From NCBI GenBank assembly GCA_004297395.1, contig SCUO01000093.1, forward strand, positions 186,001-250,000: 64,000 bases of DNA. The letters run 5' to 3'. The stretch is from Chloroflexota bacterium. GTDB lineage: Bacteria > Chloroflexota > Limnocylindria > Limnocylindrales > CSP1-4. Below are positions 15,910 to 25,699 of this stretch, piece by piece. The notes under the pieces were generated by a model. That model worked only from the letters and a program-made list of their open reading frames with translations. It was not told the origin of the DNA and made no database searches. The position numbers were made by a program, and so were the translations under genes. Within the stretch, counting starts at the first letter, position 1. Every line of letters begins with the position of its first letter.

Positions 15910-17279
15910 CCCACTCGACCGATTTCGACCGATCCCTCGTCTCCTGGCTGGAGACCGGCGGCCCCGCTGCGCCCGACCCCGAGATCATCGACGCCGCCCT
16001 CGAGGCAGCCCGCAAACACTCCCAGCGGCGGGGACTGCGGGCGTGGCTCGTAGGCCCGGCGGCGTGGCCTGCCCTGGGCCCGCGGCGGAGCTTCACCCAC
16101 CTGGCACCGGCGGTTCGGGTCGCCCTGATCGGGCTGCTCCTGCTCGCGGGCCTCGCCTCCGTCGTGGTCGGCGGCGGATCGTTCCTCGATCGCCTTTTCG
16201 CGGCGCCGCTCGTGCCCACGCCGGTCCCGACAGCGCATCCCTTCGTGCTCGAGCTGCCTCCGGCGACCACGGCCCAGATCAGCTCCAGCAGTGCCATCCG
16301 CCTGGCCGACGGTCGGGTCCTCGTTGTCGGCGGGGCGGATACGACCGTCGGCCAGGCGACGATCGCCCGGGCGTGGCTCTTCGACCCGGCCACCAACGAA
16401 TTCGTCGAGACGGGGCCGATGAGCGCGCCGCGATCCGAGCCGCTCCTCGCGCTCCTCGCCGACGGCCGCGTGCTGGTCGTCGGAGGCATGAATGTCGACG
16501 GCAGCTCCGAGGGTGTCGATGGCGCCGAGCTGTACGACCCCGCCAGCGGAACCTTCCGACGGACGGCCGGCGACCCGATCGCGCGGATGAACACGCCCCA
16601 GGGCGCCATGGATCATGCCTGGGCCTCGCCCCAGATCACGCGGCTCGGGGACGGCCGGGTCCTTGTCAGCGGCGGCGTGGGGCGCAATGGGGCCACCGCA
16701 GTTGGCTTGCGGGCGGACCTCTACGATCCAGGCACCGAGACATTCGAGGAGCTGCAGATCGGCTGCAACGCCCTGCGCGGCACGCAGGTCCTCCTGGCCG
16801 ACGGTCGGGTCCTCGTGACATGCCTTCCCGACCGGACCTCGGACCAGCTCGCGGCTGCCGTCTTCGACCCAGCGAGCGGCACCTTCGCGCCGACCGGAGC
16901 GCCTTCGACGCGGGCCAACGACATCGGCAATCTTCTGCCCGATGGCCGAGTCCTGTTCACCGGGAGCACCATCGATCCGGGCGCCGACCTGTACGACCCC
17001 ACGACCGGCACCTTCTCGACGCTCGAGGTCCGCGGTCGCCCCGATGGCAACATGGCAGGCCTCGACATCGGCCGTGGTCGCCTGCTCTTCCTCGGCTTCG
17101 CCGACCCCGAAACGCCGCTGCCCACCCTGGTCTTCGACACCGCGAGGCTCGAGTTTCGCGAGATCGAGCTGCCGTCGCTCCAGCTCGGCGAGCCCACGGT
17201 CGTCCTCGCGGACGGGCGCATCCTCCAGGTCCACTACCAGCTCGCCGCGACCCTCCTCGACGCTTCGCAGCTGCCATGA
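15906..17279 (+). CDS. Membrane-anchored kelch-repeat protein, putative anti-sigma factor (module 1)
   Basis: A 457-residue protein. The cytoplasmic N-terminus (about residues 1-60) starts with a DFDR-x4-WL motif followed by P-x-IIDAALEAA, a pattern shared with the putative anti-sigma factor of module 3. One transmembrane helix follows (about 73-95), then a proline-rich linker and an extracellular kelch-like propeller with at least five repeats of the form LADGRVLVVGG...Y/FDP-x-T/S-G-T-F. ATGA overlap with the sigma gene supports an anti-sigma role in which an extracellular propeller senses something outside; ligand unknown. No zinc-binding HxxxCxxC motif is visible, so it is not a classic ZAS anti-sigma factor. 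Confidence 0.8.
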   Translation: MTHSTDFDRSLVSWLETGGPAAPDPEIIDAALEAARKHSQRRGLRAWLVGPAAWPALGPRRSFTHLAPAVRVALIGLLLLAGLASVVVGGGSFLDRLFAAPLVPTPVPTAHPFVLELPPATTAQISSSSAIRLADGRVLVVGGADTTVGQATIARAWLFDPATNEFVETGPMSAPRSEPLLALLADGRVLVVGGMNVDGSSEGVDGAELYDPASGTFRRTAGDPIARMNTPQGAMDHAWASPQITRLGDGRVLVSGGVGRNGATAVGLRADLYDPGTETFEELQIGCNALRGTQVLLADGRVLVTCLPDRTSDQLAAAVFDPASGTFAPTGAPSTRANDIGNLLPDGRVLFTGSTIDPGADLYDPTTGTFSTLEVRGRPDGNMAGLDIGRGRLLFLGFADPETPLPTLVFDTARLEFREIELPSLQLGEPTVVLADGRILQVHYQLAATLLDASQLP

Positions 17280-18364
17280 GAAGCCACCCCGGAAGCCGGA
17301 CCCGGTCGCTCCTCGGCGGTCTCCTCGCCACGGCCCTCGCCGCCTGCGGGCCGGGCGGCGCCGCCTCGCCCACCGCGACCGCCACACCCGAGCCGGCCTC
17401 GACGCCCGCGATGACGACGCTGGCCACGCCAGTGCCGTCGCGCGGCGCTCTGCCGTCGTTCACGGCCGACGAGCCCCTCGTCCTGTACGCCCTCCGCACC
17501 GATCTCGGGGGCGGCATCTTCGTCACGAAGCCCGACGGCACGGCTCGCCGCCAGCTCGCGACGGACGTCCTGCCGGGCATCCACAAGGCGCCCGATTGGT
17601 CGCCCGATGGACAGGCCGTCGTATTCGTCGACGAAGTCATTCAGCAGCTCTGGATCGCCCACCTCGACGGCTCGCCCACGGAGCTCGTCCCGGGCTGCGC
17701 GGACGCCATCTGCGACAACCCCGCCTGGTCGCCGGACGGCACCCGCATCGCCTTCGGCCGCATCGAGGACACCGGCTTGCTGGAAGGGCCCGAGGCCATC
17801 GCCATCGAGGTCGTCGACCTCGCGACCGGGACCGTCCAGACCGTCGTCCGCCTCGAGCGCCCGCTCCTTGCCGATGTCCCGCGCTGGTCGCCCGACGGCA
17901 GCCGGCTCGTCGTCCAGGTCGACCAGATGGACGAGGCCGCGATCGAGACGGGCGCGACGATCGCGATCGTGCCCGCTGCCGGAGGCGAGCCCCGCTACCT
18001 GACCTCGTTCGACGTGTTCGCCTCGTCGCCTGACTGGGGGTGGGTCACCGACGAGATCATCTACTCGGTCGAGCTCCTTGGCCTGAGAGCGTCCGCGGAC
18101 CCAGGCAACGAGACCTGGGACCTCTTTGGCATCCAGCCCGACGGTTCGGGCCAGCGCCGGATCACGAATCTCCCCGACGGTGAGCATCTCCTGGCTCCAC
18201 GCTGGACCCCCGACGGCTCCGGTCTCGTGGCCAAGCAGCTCCAGCTGGAGACGATGACCGGCGGCGGCAGGCGAATCGATCCGACGACCGGCCACGTCGA
18301 GCCCTTCCTCACCGGCCTGGAGGAGACCCGGCCCCTGCCGCGCCCGACAGCGGACGCTTCGTGA
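17276..18364 (+). CDS. TolB-like beta-propeller lipoprotein
   Basis: A 362-residue exported lipoprotein. The signal peptide ends in a lipobox (LAAC, cysteine near residue 24) and is followed by a Thr/Pro-rich linker. The body has WD40-like/TolB repeats, each with a motif like P-x-WSPDG-x-x-IAF (seen at APDWSPDGQAVVF, PAWSPDGTRIAF, PRWSPDGSRLVV and PRWTPDGSGLVA). It overlaps the kelch gene by ATGA and completes the module 1 operon, so it may act with the kelch sensor at the outer membrane face. Role is inferred from context only. Confidence 0.85.
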   Translation: MRSHPGSRTRSLLGGLLATALAACGPGGAASPTATATPEPASTPAMTTLATPVPSRGALPSFTADEPLVLYALRTDLGGGIFVTKPDGTARRQLATDVLPGIHKAPDWSPDGQAVVFVDEVIQQLWIAHLDGSPTELVPGCADAICDNPAWSPDGTRIAFGRIEDTGLLEGPEAIAIEVVDLATGTVQTVVRLERPLLADVPRWSPDGSRLVVQVDQMDEAAIETGATIAIVPAAGGEPRYLTSFDVFASSPDWGWVTDEIIYSVELLGLRASADPGNETWDLFGIQPDGSGQRRITNLPDGEHLLAPRWTPDGSGLVAKQLQLETMTGGGRRIDPTTGHVEPFLTGLEETRPLPRPTADAS

Positions 18365-18516
18365 CGGGCTGAACCTCTGCCGCGATCGGAGGTCAATCTC
18401 CCTGTCCGCCGCCCTGCATCCGAGGTGGGAGGCAACCCTCACACGCGTTGGCACGGCGCTCCGTAGCGCTACACCGAATCGCGAGACACTTCGGCTCCCC
18501 GCTGCATCTGTGGAGC

Positions 18517-19059
18517 ATGGTGGGAGAAGCCCAGGCTCTCGAGACGGCTCACGACGCGACCGTTGCCGACGCGGTTGCCGGCGATGCGATGGCGTTCGCC
18601 CGGATCGTGCGCGCCCACCACGACGACATGGCCCGGGTCTGCCAGGTCATCTGTGGTGACCCCGATCTGGCCCAGGACGCGGCCCAGGCCGCCTGGCCCA
18701 TCGCCTGGCGCAAGCTCGGCACCCTCCGAGATCCGGCCAAGCTGCGGCCCTGGCTGATCAGCGTCGCGGCCAACGAGGCCCGCCAGCTCGTCCGACGCCG
18801 GCGGCTCGACCGCGTCATCGCGATCGATGTCGCCGACCTCGAATCGAGCGATCACGATCCGGCCAGCCGCGCGACCGACGCTGACCTGCTGCAGGCCGTC
18901 CGCCGACTACCGGCGGCGGATCGAGAGCTCCTGGCCCTCCGGTACGTCGCCGGCTTCGATGCCACCGAGATCGCGGCGGCGGTCGGAATCTCGGCATCGG
19001 GCGTCCGGACCCGCCTCTCGCGCCTCCTGGCGCGCCTGCGCACGGAGATCGAACGATGA
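18517..19059 (+). CDS. ECF sigma factor (module 2)
   Basis: A 180-residue sigma factor with regions 2 (DAMAFARIVRAHHDDMARVCQVICGDPDLAQDAAQ) and 4 (LPAADRELLALRYVAGFDATEIAAAVGISASGVRTRLSRLL). ATG 18517 is chosen because region 2 begins soon after; a TTG at 18448 would add 23 residues without family support, and GTG 18520 is equally possible. The stop overlaps the next gene by ATGA. GGCAACCC at 18432-18439 upstream resembles the AAC-type -35 of autoregulated ECF promoters and recurs before module 3. Confidence 0.93.
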   Translation: MVGEAQALETAHDATVADAVAGDAMAFARIVRAHHDDMARVCQVICGDPDLAQDAAQAAWPIAWRKLGTLRDPAKLRPWLISVAANEARQLVRRRRLDRVIAIDVADLESSDHDPASRATDADLLQAVRRLPAADRELLALRYVAGFDATEIAAAVGISASGVRTRLSRLLARLRTEIER

Positions 19060-20303
19060 CGAACGACACCTTCGAGGCCCGGCTGGCCGCTGCGCTCCGA
19101 TCCGACGCCGATCGGGCCGTCAGCCCGGTTGATGCCGCCGCGATCGCGGTCCGGGCGATTCGCCAGCCGGCGCGCCACGGGCGGCTGCCGCGGCTGTCGC
19201 CGGCCGTCGCCGCGATCCTCGTCGGGGCCGGGCTGGTTGCCGGATCGGTGCTCGTTGCCGGCACCCCCCGGGACCAGGCGCCCGCTCCGGCGCCATCGGA
19301 GCCCGTGGCGTCGGCCACTGCGTCGGCCCCCGCGGCGGCCACGGCCGCACCCGGCGGGTCCCCGGTCATCGATGCGGACGGGCGGCTGCTCGGGGCCACG
19401 ACCTGGGCGGCGGATGTCGGACCGATCCCGGGCCTCGGCTTCAACGGAGGGCGGCTGCATCTCGTCAGCGGCTACGGCGGGGCGACCACCTCGATCCGGG
19501 ACGAAAGTGGTGCGGTCAAGCTGGCGAGCGACGTCGTGAGCGTGAGCCCGGGCGGCGACCTGAGACTCGACTTGGCGACGGATGGCTGGGGCTGTCGAGC
19601 CGGGGATCCGGCGTTGTACCACGCGACCGCGGCCGAGGGCGGCCTCCACGTGACGCTTGCGGTCGTCTATGACGGCTGCCCCACGCGCGCGACGGCGCTC
19701 GCCCGAACGTGGGTCCGGACGCTCATGCTCAGGAGCGACGGCGGCACCGGCGTCGTCGACGCGTTCGCGCCCGACCTCCTCGTGACCGTGCCTCGCGGAC
19801 CCCTGTCGACCCTCCAGACGGTCGACGAGGCCCAGCTTGGTGGCAATGCCGAGAGCCTCGTCAGGTACCACGTCGCCATCTATCGGAACCCCCACGGAGT
19901 GGCGTCGCCGTGCCTCCCGCGGGGCGGTGCGCCCGTGCCGCTCGACCCGGGCGGAGCGGCGTTCGAGGCCTACCTGGATGGCCTTCCGGGGATCACCGTG
20001 GCCCGCTCAACGTCGCTGGCAGTCGATGGCTGGCCGGCGCGGCACGTCGAGTTGGCATCCGCCGGTCCCGGCGGCTGCGATCCGGACGGCGACACGTTCC
20101 TGTGGCGAGTCGGGACCGAGCCGACCGACCACGTCATCCCCGCCGCCAGGGACGGCCACAACTCCATCGTCCTCGTCGACCTGCCCGACGCGACGTTGCT
20201 GATCGTGGTCACGCCCGGCGAAGGCCCGGGGCAGGACGAAGGCGCGCTGCTCGCCGGAATCCGCGTCCTCGACGCCCTGCCGCCGCCCGGCGTCGTGCCG
20301 TGA
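19056..20303 (+). CDS. Single-pass membrane protein, putative anti-sigma factor (module 2)
   Basis: A 415-residue protein with a short cytoplasmic N-terminus (about 1-45), one transmembrane helix (about 47-68), an Ala/Pro/Ser-rich linker and a large extracellular domain (about 105-415) with several cysteines. The extracellular domain is homologous along its length to that of module 3: shared landmarks are TTWAADVGPI/ATWLADVPPI, a GC-x-x-GD motif, RTW-x-R, AYLDGLPG/AYLATLPG, and a closing LDALP. The cytoplasmic part differs from modules 1 and 3. ATGA overlap with the sigma gene suggests it restrains that sigma factor. No enzyme motif is visible. Confidence 0.75.
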   Translation: MTNDTFEARLAAALRSDADRAVSPVDAAAIAVRAIRQPARHGRLPRLSPAVAAILVGAGLVAGSVLVAGTPRDQAPAPAPSEPVASATASAPAAATAAPGGSPVIDADGRLLGATTWAADVGPIPGLGFNGGRLHLVSGYGGATTSIRDESGAVKLASDVVSVSPGGDLRLDLATDGWGCRAGDPALYHATAAEGGLHVTLAVVYDGCPTRATALARTWVRTLMLRSDGGTGVVDAFAPDLLVTVPRGPLSTLQTVDEAQLGGNAESLVRYHVAIYRNPHGVASPCLPRGGAPVPLDPGGAAFEAYLDGLPGITVARSTSLAVDGWPARHVELASAGPGGCDPDGDTFLWRVGTEPTDHVIPAARDGHNSIVLVDLPDATLLIVVTPGEGPGQDEGALLAGIRVLDALPPPGVVP

Positions 20304-20397
20304 CTGGCTGCTCGCGAGGCGTCGAGACGACGCCATCTGGGCGCCATCTGGGCGCCGGCGCGGTGCCAAGCAGTGCCGGAGGCGAACCTGCACATGT

Positions 20398-20403
20398 TAT
20401 AGT
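20398..20403 (+). promoter_or_regulatory. -10 hexamer of a probably leaderless toxin-antitoxin transcript
   Basis: TATAGT lies 6 nt upstream of the antitoxin ATG (20410). There is no ribosome-binding site in the remaining space, so the mRNA most likely begins at the start codon. Confidence 0.6.
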
Positions 20404-20409
20404 CTGTGT

Positions 20410-20673
20410 ATGCACTCCGAGCGCACACAAGTCCTCTTGACGCCCGCCCAACGGGAGCGTCTCCAGCGGATCGCCAGTCGGGAAGGCCGATCCCTCGGGG
20501 CGGTGATCAGGGACGCGGTCGATGCGTACACGCTGCCGCGCGCCCGCCCCCGAGGTGAGGCGCTCCAGTCATTGTTTGCCCAGAACGCGCCCGTCGACGA
20601 CTGGACGGTGATGAAGGCCGAGATCGAGCGCGGAGCCCTGGGACGAGCGGGCCCGGACGATCCCGTGCGGTGA
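20410..20673 (+). CDS. Ribbon-helix-helix antitoxin (VapB-like)
   Basis: An 87-residue protein whose first 45 residues form a ribbon-helix-helix fold: a beta strand (TQVLLTPAQ), then helix ERLQRIASREG and helix LGAVIRDAVDAY. This binds operator DNA as a dimer. The C-terminal half (ALQSLFAQNAPVDDWTVMKAEIERG) is the usual toxin-neutralising tail. The gene ends GTGA with the PIN-domain toxin. It is probably transcribed as a leaderless mRNA from the TATAGT element. Autoregulation by the antitoxin is expected from the family, not shown here. Confidence 0.85.
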   Translation: MHSERTQVLLTPAQRERLQRIASREGRSLGAVIRDAVDAYTLPRARPRGEALQSLFAQNAPVDDWTVMKAEIERGALGRAGPDDPVR

Positions 20674-21167
20674 CCGTCTTCATCGACACGGCCGTCGTCA
20701 TGTACGCAGGCGGCGCCGAGCATCCGATGCGAGACCCATGCCAGCGGATCCTTGCCCGGGTCGCCGATGGTGAGCTCGAGGCTGTCACCTCGGTCGAGGT
20801 CATCCAGGAGATCCTCCATCGTTTCTCTGCCATCAGGCGCCCCGACATCGGCGTCTCGATGGCGCGCGATACGCTCGACCTGTTCGCGCCGGTGCTGCCG
20901 GTGACGCACGCGGTGATGCGGCGGATGCCCGAGCTGATCGAGGCGCACCCGGCGCTCTCGGCCCGTGATCTCGTCCACGTCGCCACCTGCCTCCAGGAGG
21001 GCATCCACGACATCGTCAGCCCCGATCGCGGCTTCGACGGCGTGCCCGGGATTCGCCGAATCGACCCGGCGGCCTCCGCCCGGAGTCTCGGCGTCGCCGC
21101 CTCGGGGGTGTCAGAGACGGCCCGACGCAGCGGCGACAAGCGACCCGAACCACGATCACATCGCTGA
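20670..21167 (+). CDS. PIN-domain ribonuclease toxin (VapC-like)
   Basis: A 165-residue PIN domain. Acidic residues expected to bind Mg2+ are visible: D in VFIDTAVVMYA near residue 6, E in VEVIQEILHRF near 45, D in ARDLVHVATC near 100 and D in IVSPDRGFDGV near 118. VapC toxins cleave specific tRNAs or rRNA loops. GTG start overlaps the antitoxin stop (GTGA), coupling the two. The last 35 residues after the PIN fold are polar and unconserved-looking. Cytosolic. Confidence 0.88.
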   Translation: MTVFIDTAVVMYAGGAEHPMRDPCQRILARVADGELEAVTSVEVIQEILHRFSAIRRPDIGVSMARDTLDLFAPVLPVTHAVMRRMPELIEAHPALSARDLVHVATCLQEGIHDIVSPDRGFDGVPGIRRIDPAASARSLGVAASGVSETARRSGDKRPEPRSHR

Positions 21168-21214
21168 TCCTCGACGCGAGTCGCGACATACCTCGACCTG
21201 GGCGGAGAAGTCGA

Positions 21215-21688
21215 TCAGCGCGTTACGCGCTTGAGCATCACGACGTTGGTCTCGATGTAGCCCGCTTCGAGGTACAGCCGGCGGGCCCCGGCGTTGTCGC
21301 CGAAGACGTGGAGTGAGACACCGACGAGGCCCTGCTCGCGGGCGAACGCCTCGATCTCGGCGAGCGCCTGGCGGGCGTAGCCCTTCCGCCGGTGCGGCGG
21401 GTCGACGGCGATGTCGTAGATGAAGGCAACCCGGCCGATCGGCCGGTCCTCCGGCACGAACCAGGCGTAGCCGACGCGCTCGCCGTCCTCGTTGATCATC
21501 GACCGAAGCTCGTGGCCGGCCGTCCTGCGGCCATCCGGGAGGAGCGCCGCGAACTCCGCCTCCGAGCGCGCCATGGCACCTTCGGCCGGCCAGTTCCCTG
21601 CTTCCACCTTCTCCCGGGCGTAGTCGGCAACGGTGAACTCGCGCCAGGCGACGTAGGTCGCCTCATCCATCGGTTCCAGGCGGATCAT
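21215..21688 (-). CDS. GNAT-family N-acetyltransferase
   Basis: A 157-residue acetyltransferase. Motif A is DIAVDPPHRRKGYARQALAEIE (acetyl-CoA pyrophosphate loop R-x-x-G-x-A) near residue 95 and motif B follows as LHVFGDNAGARRLYLEAGY near 130. Substrate unknown. Start at ATG 21688; a GGAGGA sits about 14 nt upstream, which is long, and an in-frame ATG about 23 codons further upstream is an alternative. Single gene, convergent with the toxin gene and divergent from module 3. Confidence 0.88.
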   Translation of the reverse strand: MIRLEPMDEATYVAWREFTVADYAREKVEAGNWPAEGAMARSEAEFAALLPDGRRTAGHELRSMINEDGERVGYAWFVPEDRPIGRVAFIYDIAVDPPHRRKGYARQALAEIEAFAREQGLVGVSLHVFGDNAGARRLYLEAGYIETNVVMLKRVTR

Positions 21689-21790
21689 GGCTGCATCATC
21701 GTTCCTCCGGCGTTGAACGTTTGGTGCATCGTCCCGACTCATTGAGGGCAACCCGCCGTGCGATGCGGGTCGAGGGAGGAACGAAGCCAG

Positions 21791-22339
21791 GTGCGGGACA
21801 TCGTCGAACGGGCGATGCGCGGGGATCGCGAGGCGTTCGGCTCGCTGGTCGTCCAGACCAGCGACCGACTCTACGCGATCGCGGCGCGGATCCTGCGCGA
21901 CAGCCATCTCGCCGAGGACGCCCTGCAGGGCGCCCTCATCGCCGCCTGGCGCCAGCTCCCGGCGCTCCGTGACCCGGACCGCTTCGAAGCCTGGGTCCGG
22001 AAGCTCCTCGTCCATGCCTGCTACGCCGAGGCCAGGCGTCGCAGGTCGTGGGCGATCAACGTCCGGATCCTGCCGGCCGACGGGCCGGCGGGGCCTGACG
22101 AGCTCGTGTCCGTGGCCGACCGCGACGCTCTCGATCGGGCGTTCCGACGCCTGACCCTCGAGCAGCGCGCGGTCTTCGTCCTGCATCACCACGTGGGCCT
22201 GCCCCTGGTCGAGATCGCCGAGACCCTCGGCGTGCCGCCGGGAACGGCCCGTTCGCGACTGCATTACGCGACCCGGGCGCTGCGCGCGGCCATCGAGGCC
22301 GACGCGGCGCCCGTCGCATCCCAAGGACGGCTGGCATGA
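21791..22339 (+). CDS. ECF sigma factor (module 3)
   Basis: A 182-residue sigma factor with region 2 (REAFGSLVVQTSDRLYAIAARILRDSHLAEDALQG) and region 4 (LTLEQRAVFVLHHHVGLPLVEIAETLGVPPGTARSRLHYA). GTG 21791 is chosen because GGGAGG (21774-21779) precedes it by 11 nt; an ATG 33 nt upstream is the alternative. Region 4 resembles that of module 1 more than module 2. The stop overlaps the next gene by ATGA. GGCAACCC at 21748-21755 may be the -35 of an autoregulated promoter. Confidence 0.94.
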   Translation: MRDIVERAMRGDREAFGSLVVQTSDRLYAIAARILRDSHLAEDALQGALIAAWRQLPALRDPDRFEAWVRKLLVHACYAEARRRRSWAINVRILPADGPAGPDELVSVADRDALDRAFRRLTLEQRAVFVLHHHVGLPLVEIAETLGVPPGTARSRLHYATRALRAAIEADAAPVASQGRLA

Positions 22340-23583
22340 CGACGACGAACCGCGACTTCGACCGCATCGCCCGAGCCTGGCTCGACCTGATGCCCGACGA
22401 GGCCCCGGACCGGGTCATCGACGCCGTCCTCCAGGCCACCGAGGTGACGCCGCAGTTGCGGTCGCCCCTCGCCCGGGCCCCCTGGAGGTTCTCGATGAAT
22501 CGCCTGCTCCTCGCCGGCACGGCCGCGACCGCGGTCGTCATCGCCGGCCTCGTGTTGCTCAATGTCCGACCGACGCCGAGCATTGGATCGACGCCCACTC
22601 CGATGGTGACGCCAAGCCCAACCGCGACCCCGCTGGTGTCCGGTTGGGGACCCGGAATCGGCTACGCCACGCCGGCCCCGGATTTCCTTCGGTCCGCGAC
22701 GTGGTTGGCCGACGTCCCACCGATCGAGGCCCTCGGGCAGACCGCCCCGCGGGCCCGACTGAGCTCGAACTCGGGGGGAAATCGCATCAACGTCTTCGTG
22801 AATGACAATGACCAGACGGCCATGCTCGGCAGCCAGCCCGTCACCGGGATGCAGGAAGAGCTGTGGCTCGTCGCCACGAACGCCAGGGGCTGCGATCCAG
22901 GCGACCTTGGCAGGTATCAGCTGGCGATCTCCGGTGGCGGCCTCTCGATGACGTTGACACCGGTCTCGGAGGACTGTTCCGCCAGGGCGACGATGCTCGG
23001 ACGCACCTGGACCAGGGCCATCGATGCCGCGAGCCAGGGTGGCCGCGGCGTCGTGGCGCCGTTCGATCCCCTGTTCGTCATCACCCTGCCCGAGGACACG
23101 TACACGTCGAACACCCGCAACTTCTCGACGGCCGTGGAGTCAAGCGACCACGCCCTGATGGCCGCCAAGAACCCGACCGGCTGGACCACGCCATGCTCTG
23201 AGACCGGCGGGACGAAGAAGCAAGTCGGCACGACGGCCGATGCCTTTGCCGCCTACCTCGCCACGCTGCCCGGGTTCACGGTCGAGAGCGAGGAGCTGCA
23301 GATCGATGGCCACCGGGCGCTGCACCTCACGATCCCGACCGTCCCCACGGCCGACTGCCAGCGGGGCGGGCCGAACGACCGTCGCGTCATCGAGTGGGGG
23401 ACGAGCGTCCTCGAGGACACCGGCTTCTGGTTCATTCGCCAGGGCGACCCGGATACGATCTACCTGGTAGAGGTCGACAGCGACCTCTACCTCCTGCAAT
23501 GGCTTGGCACGGGCGTGACGCCCGCCGAGGAGCTCGAGGTCCTCTCGACCGTCCAGTTCCTCGACGCGCTGCCGGCCCCGTAG
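22336..23583 (+). CDS. Single-pass membrane protein, putative anti-sigma factor (module 3)
   Basis: A 415-residue protein. The cytoplasmic N-terminus has the DFDR-x4-WL...P-x-VIDAVLQA pattern shared with module 1, followed by a basic segment and one transmembrane helix (about 56-75). After a Thr/Pro linker comes an extracellular domain paralogous to that of module 2 (ATWLADVPPI, RGCDPGD, GRTWTRAI, AYLATLPGFTV, LDALP). It is thus a hybrid: module 1-type intracellular part, module 2-type sensor. The ATGA junction with the sigma gene supports an anti-sigma role. A strong hairpin follows the stop. Confidence 0.77.
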   Translation: MTTTNRDFDRIARAWLDLMPDEAPDRVIDAVLQATEVTPQLRSPLARAPWRFSMNRLLLAGTAATAVVIAGLVLLNVRPTPSIGSTPTPMVTPSPTATPLVSGWGPGIGYATPAPDFLRSATWLADVPPIEALGQTAPRARLSSNSGGNRINVFVNDNDQTAMLGSQPVTGMQEELWLVATNARGCDPGDLGRYQLAISGGGLSMTLTPVSEDCSARATMLGRTWTRAIDAASQGGRGVVAPFDPLFVITLPEDTYTSNTRNFSTAVESSDHALMAAKNPTGWTTPCSETGGTKKQVGTTADAFAAYLATLPGFTVESEELQIDGHRALHLTIPTVPTADCQRGGPNDRRVIEWGTSVLEDTGFWFIRQGDPDTIYLVEVDSDLYLLQWLGTGVTPAEELEVLSTVQFLDALPAP

Positions 23584-23601
23584 GGCTCGCGGAAGGCCGC
23601 G

Positions 23602-23634
23602 AATCGGCCGCCGGACGTCCTCCGGCGGCCGATT
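23602..23634 (+). terminator. Perfect 14-bp hairpin after module 3
   Basis: Arms AATCGGCCGCCGGA (23602-23615) and TCCGGCGGCCGATT (23621-23634), 5-nt loop, 18 nt after the stop and upstream of the pyrG promoter. Only the AATC/GATT base pairs are weak; no T-tract follows. Confidence 0.65.
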
Positions 23635-23661
23635 CGATTCGACGCCGGAGGCCGTTTCCGA

Positions 23662-23667
23662 TAGCAT
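23662..23667 (+). promoter_or_regulatory. -10 hexamer of pyrG
   Basis: TAGCAT at 23662-23667, with TTCGAC 18 nt upstream as a weak -35. A start near 23674 leaves a short leader (AGAAAAACCCCC) followed by a GGAGG ribosome-binding site before GTG 23695. Confidence 0.5.
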
Positions 23668-23691
23668 CAGAAAAACCCCCGGAGGACCTGA

Positions 23692-25392
<1,701 letters not shown>

Positions 25393-25699
25393 GGCCCGCG
25401 TCGACGAGCCACGGGCGGCCACCAGGCCCGACGCTCAGCTGATCGAAATTCCGGTCGTCCGTCGGCCGGGCCGGCGACGGCCGGCCGCTCGGGCGCCGTT
25501 TGACGGGAATCTCGGTTGATCGATGTCGGACGAGATCCCGTGGAGCCGATTTCTCGCGCCGCTTCGTCGGATGGCCGAGATTTCCGTCAAGCAGGGTGGT
25601 GACGACAGCTGATCTACGGACGGGGGATCAGGCCGGCGCGCGTAGAATCCGGGTTCTTCCCTGACCAACCCTGCGCGCCCAGCGCCCGGAGGCCTAACC
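25393..25699. other. Intergenic region pyrG-tal with a long inverted repeat
   Basis: No open frame here looks coding. It contains TTGACGGGAATCTCGG (25500-25515) and its near-perfect inverse CCGAGATTTCCGTCAA (25575-25590, 15 of 16 positions), 59 nt apart, and a GC-rich palindromic stretch at 25461-25490. The tal -10 TAGAAT is at 25643-25648 and a CCGGAGG ribosome-binding site precedes ATG 25700. The long hairpin could be the pyrG terminator or part of an RNA; that is undecided. Confidence 0.5.

Noticed and set aside
18448-18516. TTG start adding 23 residues to the module 2 sigma factor
   Set aside because: No ribosome-binding site at proper distance and no similarity of the extra residues to sigma factors.
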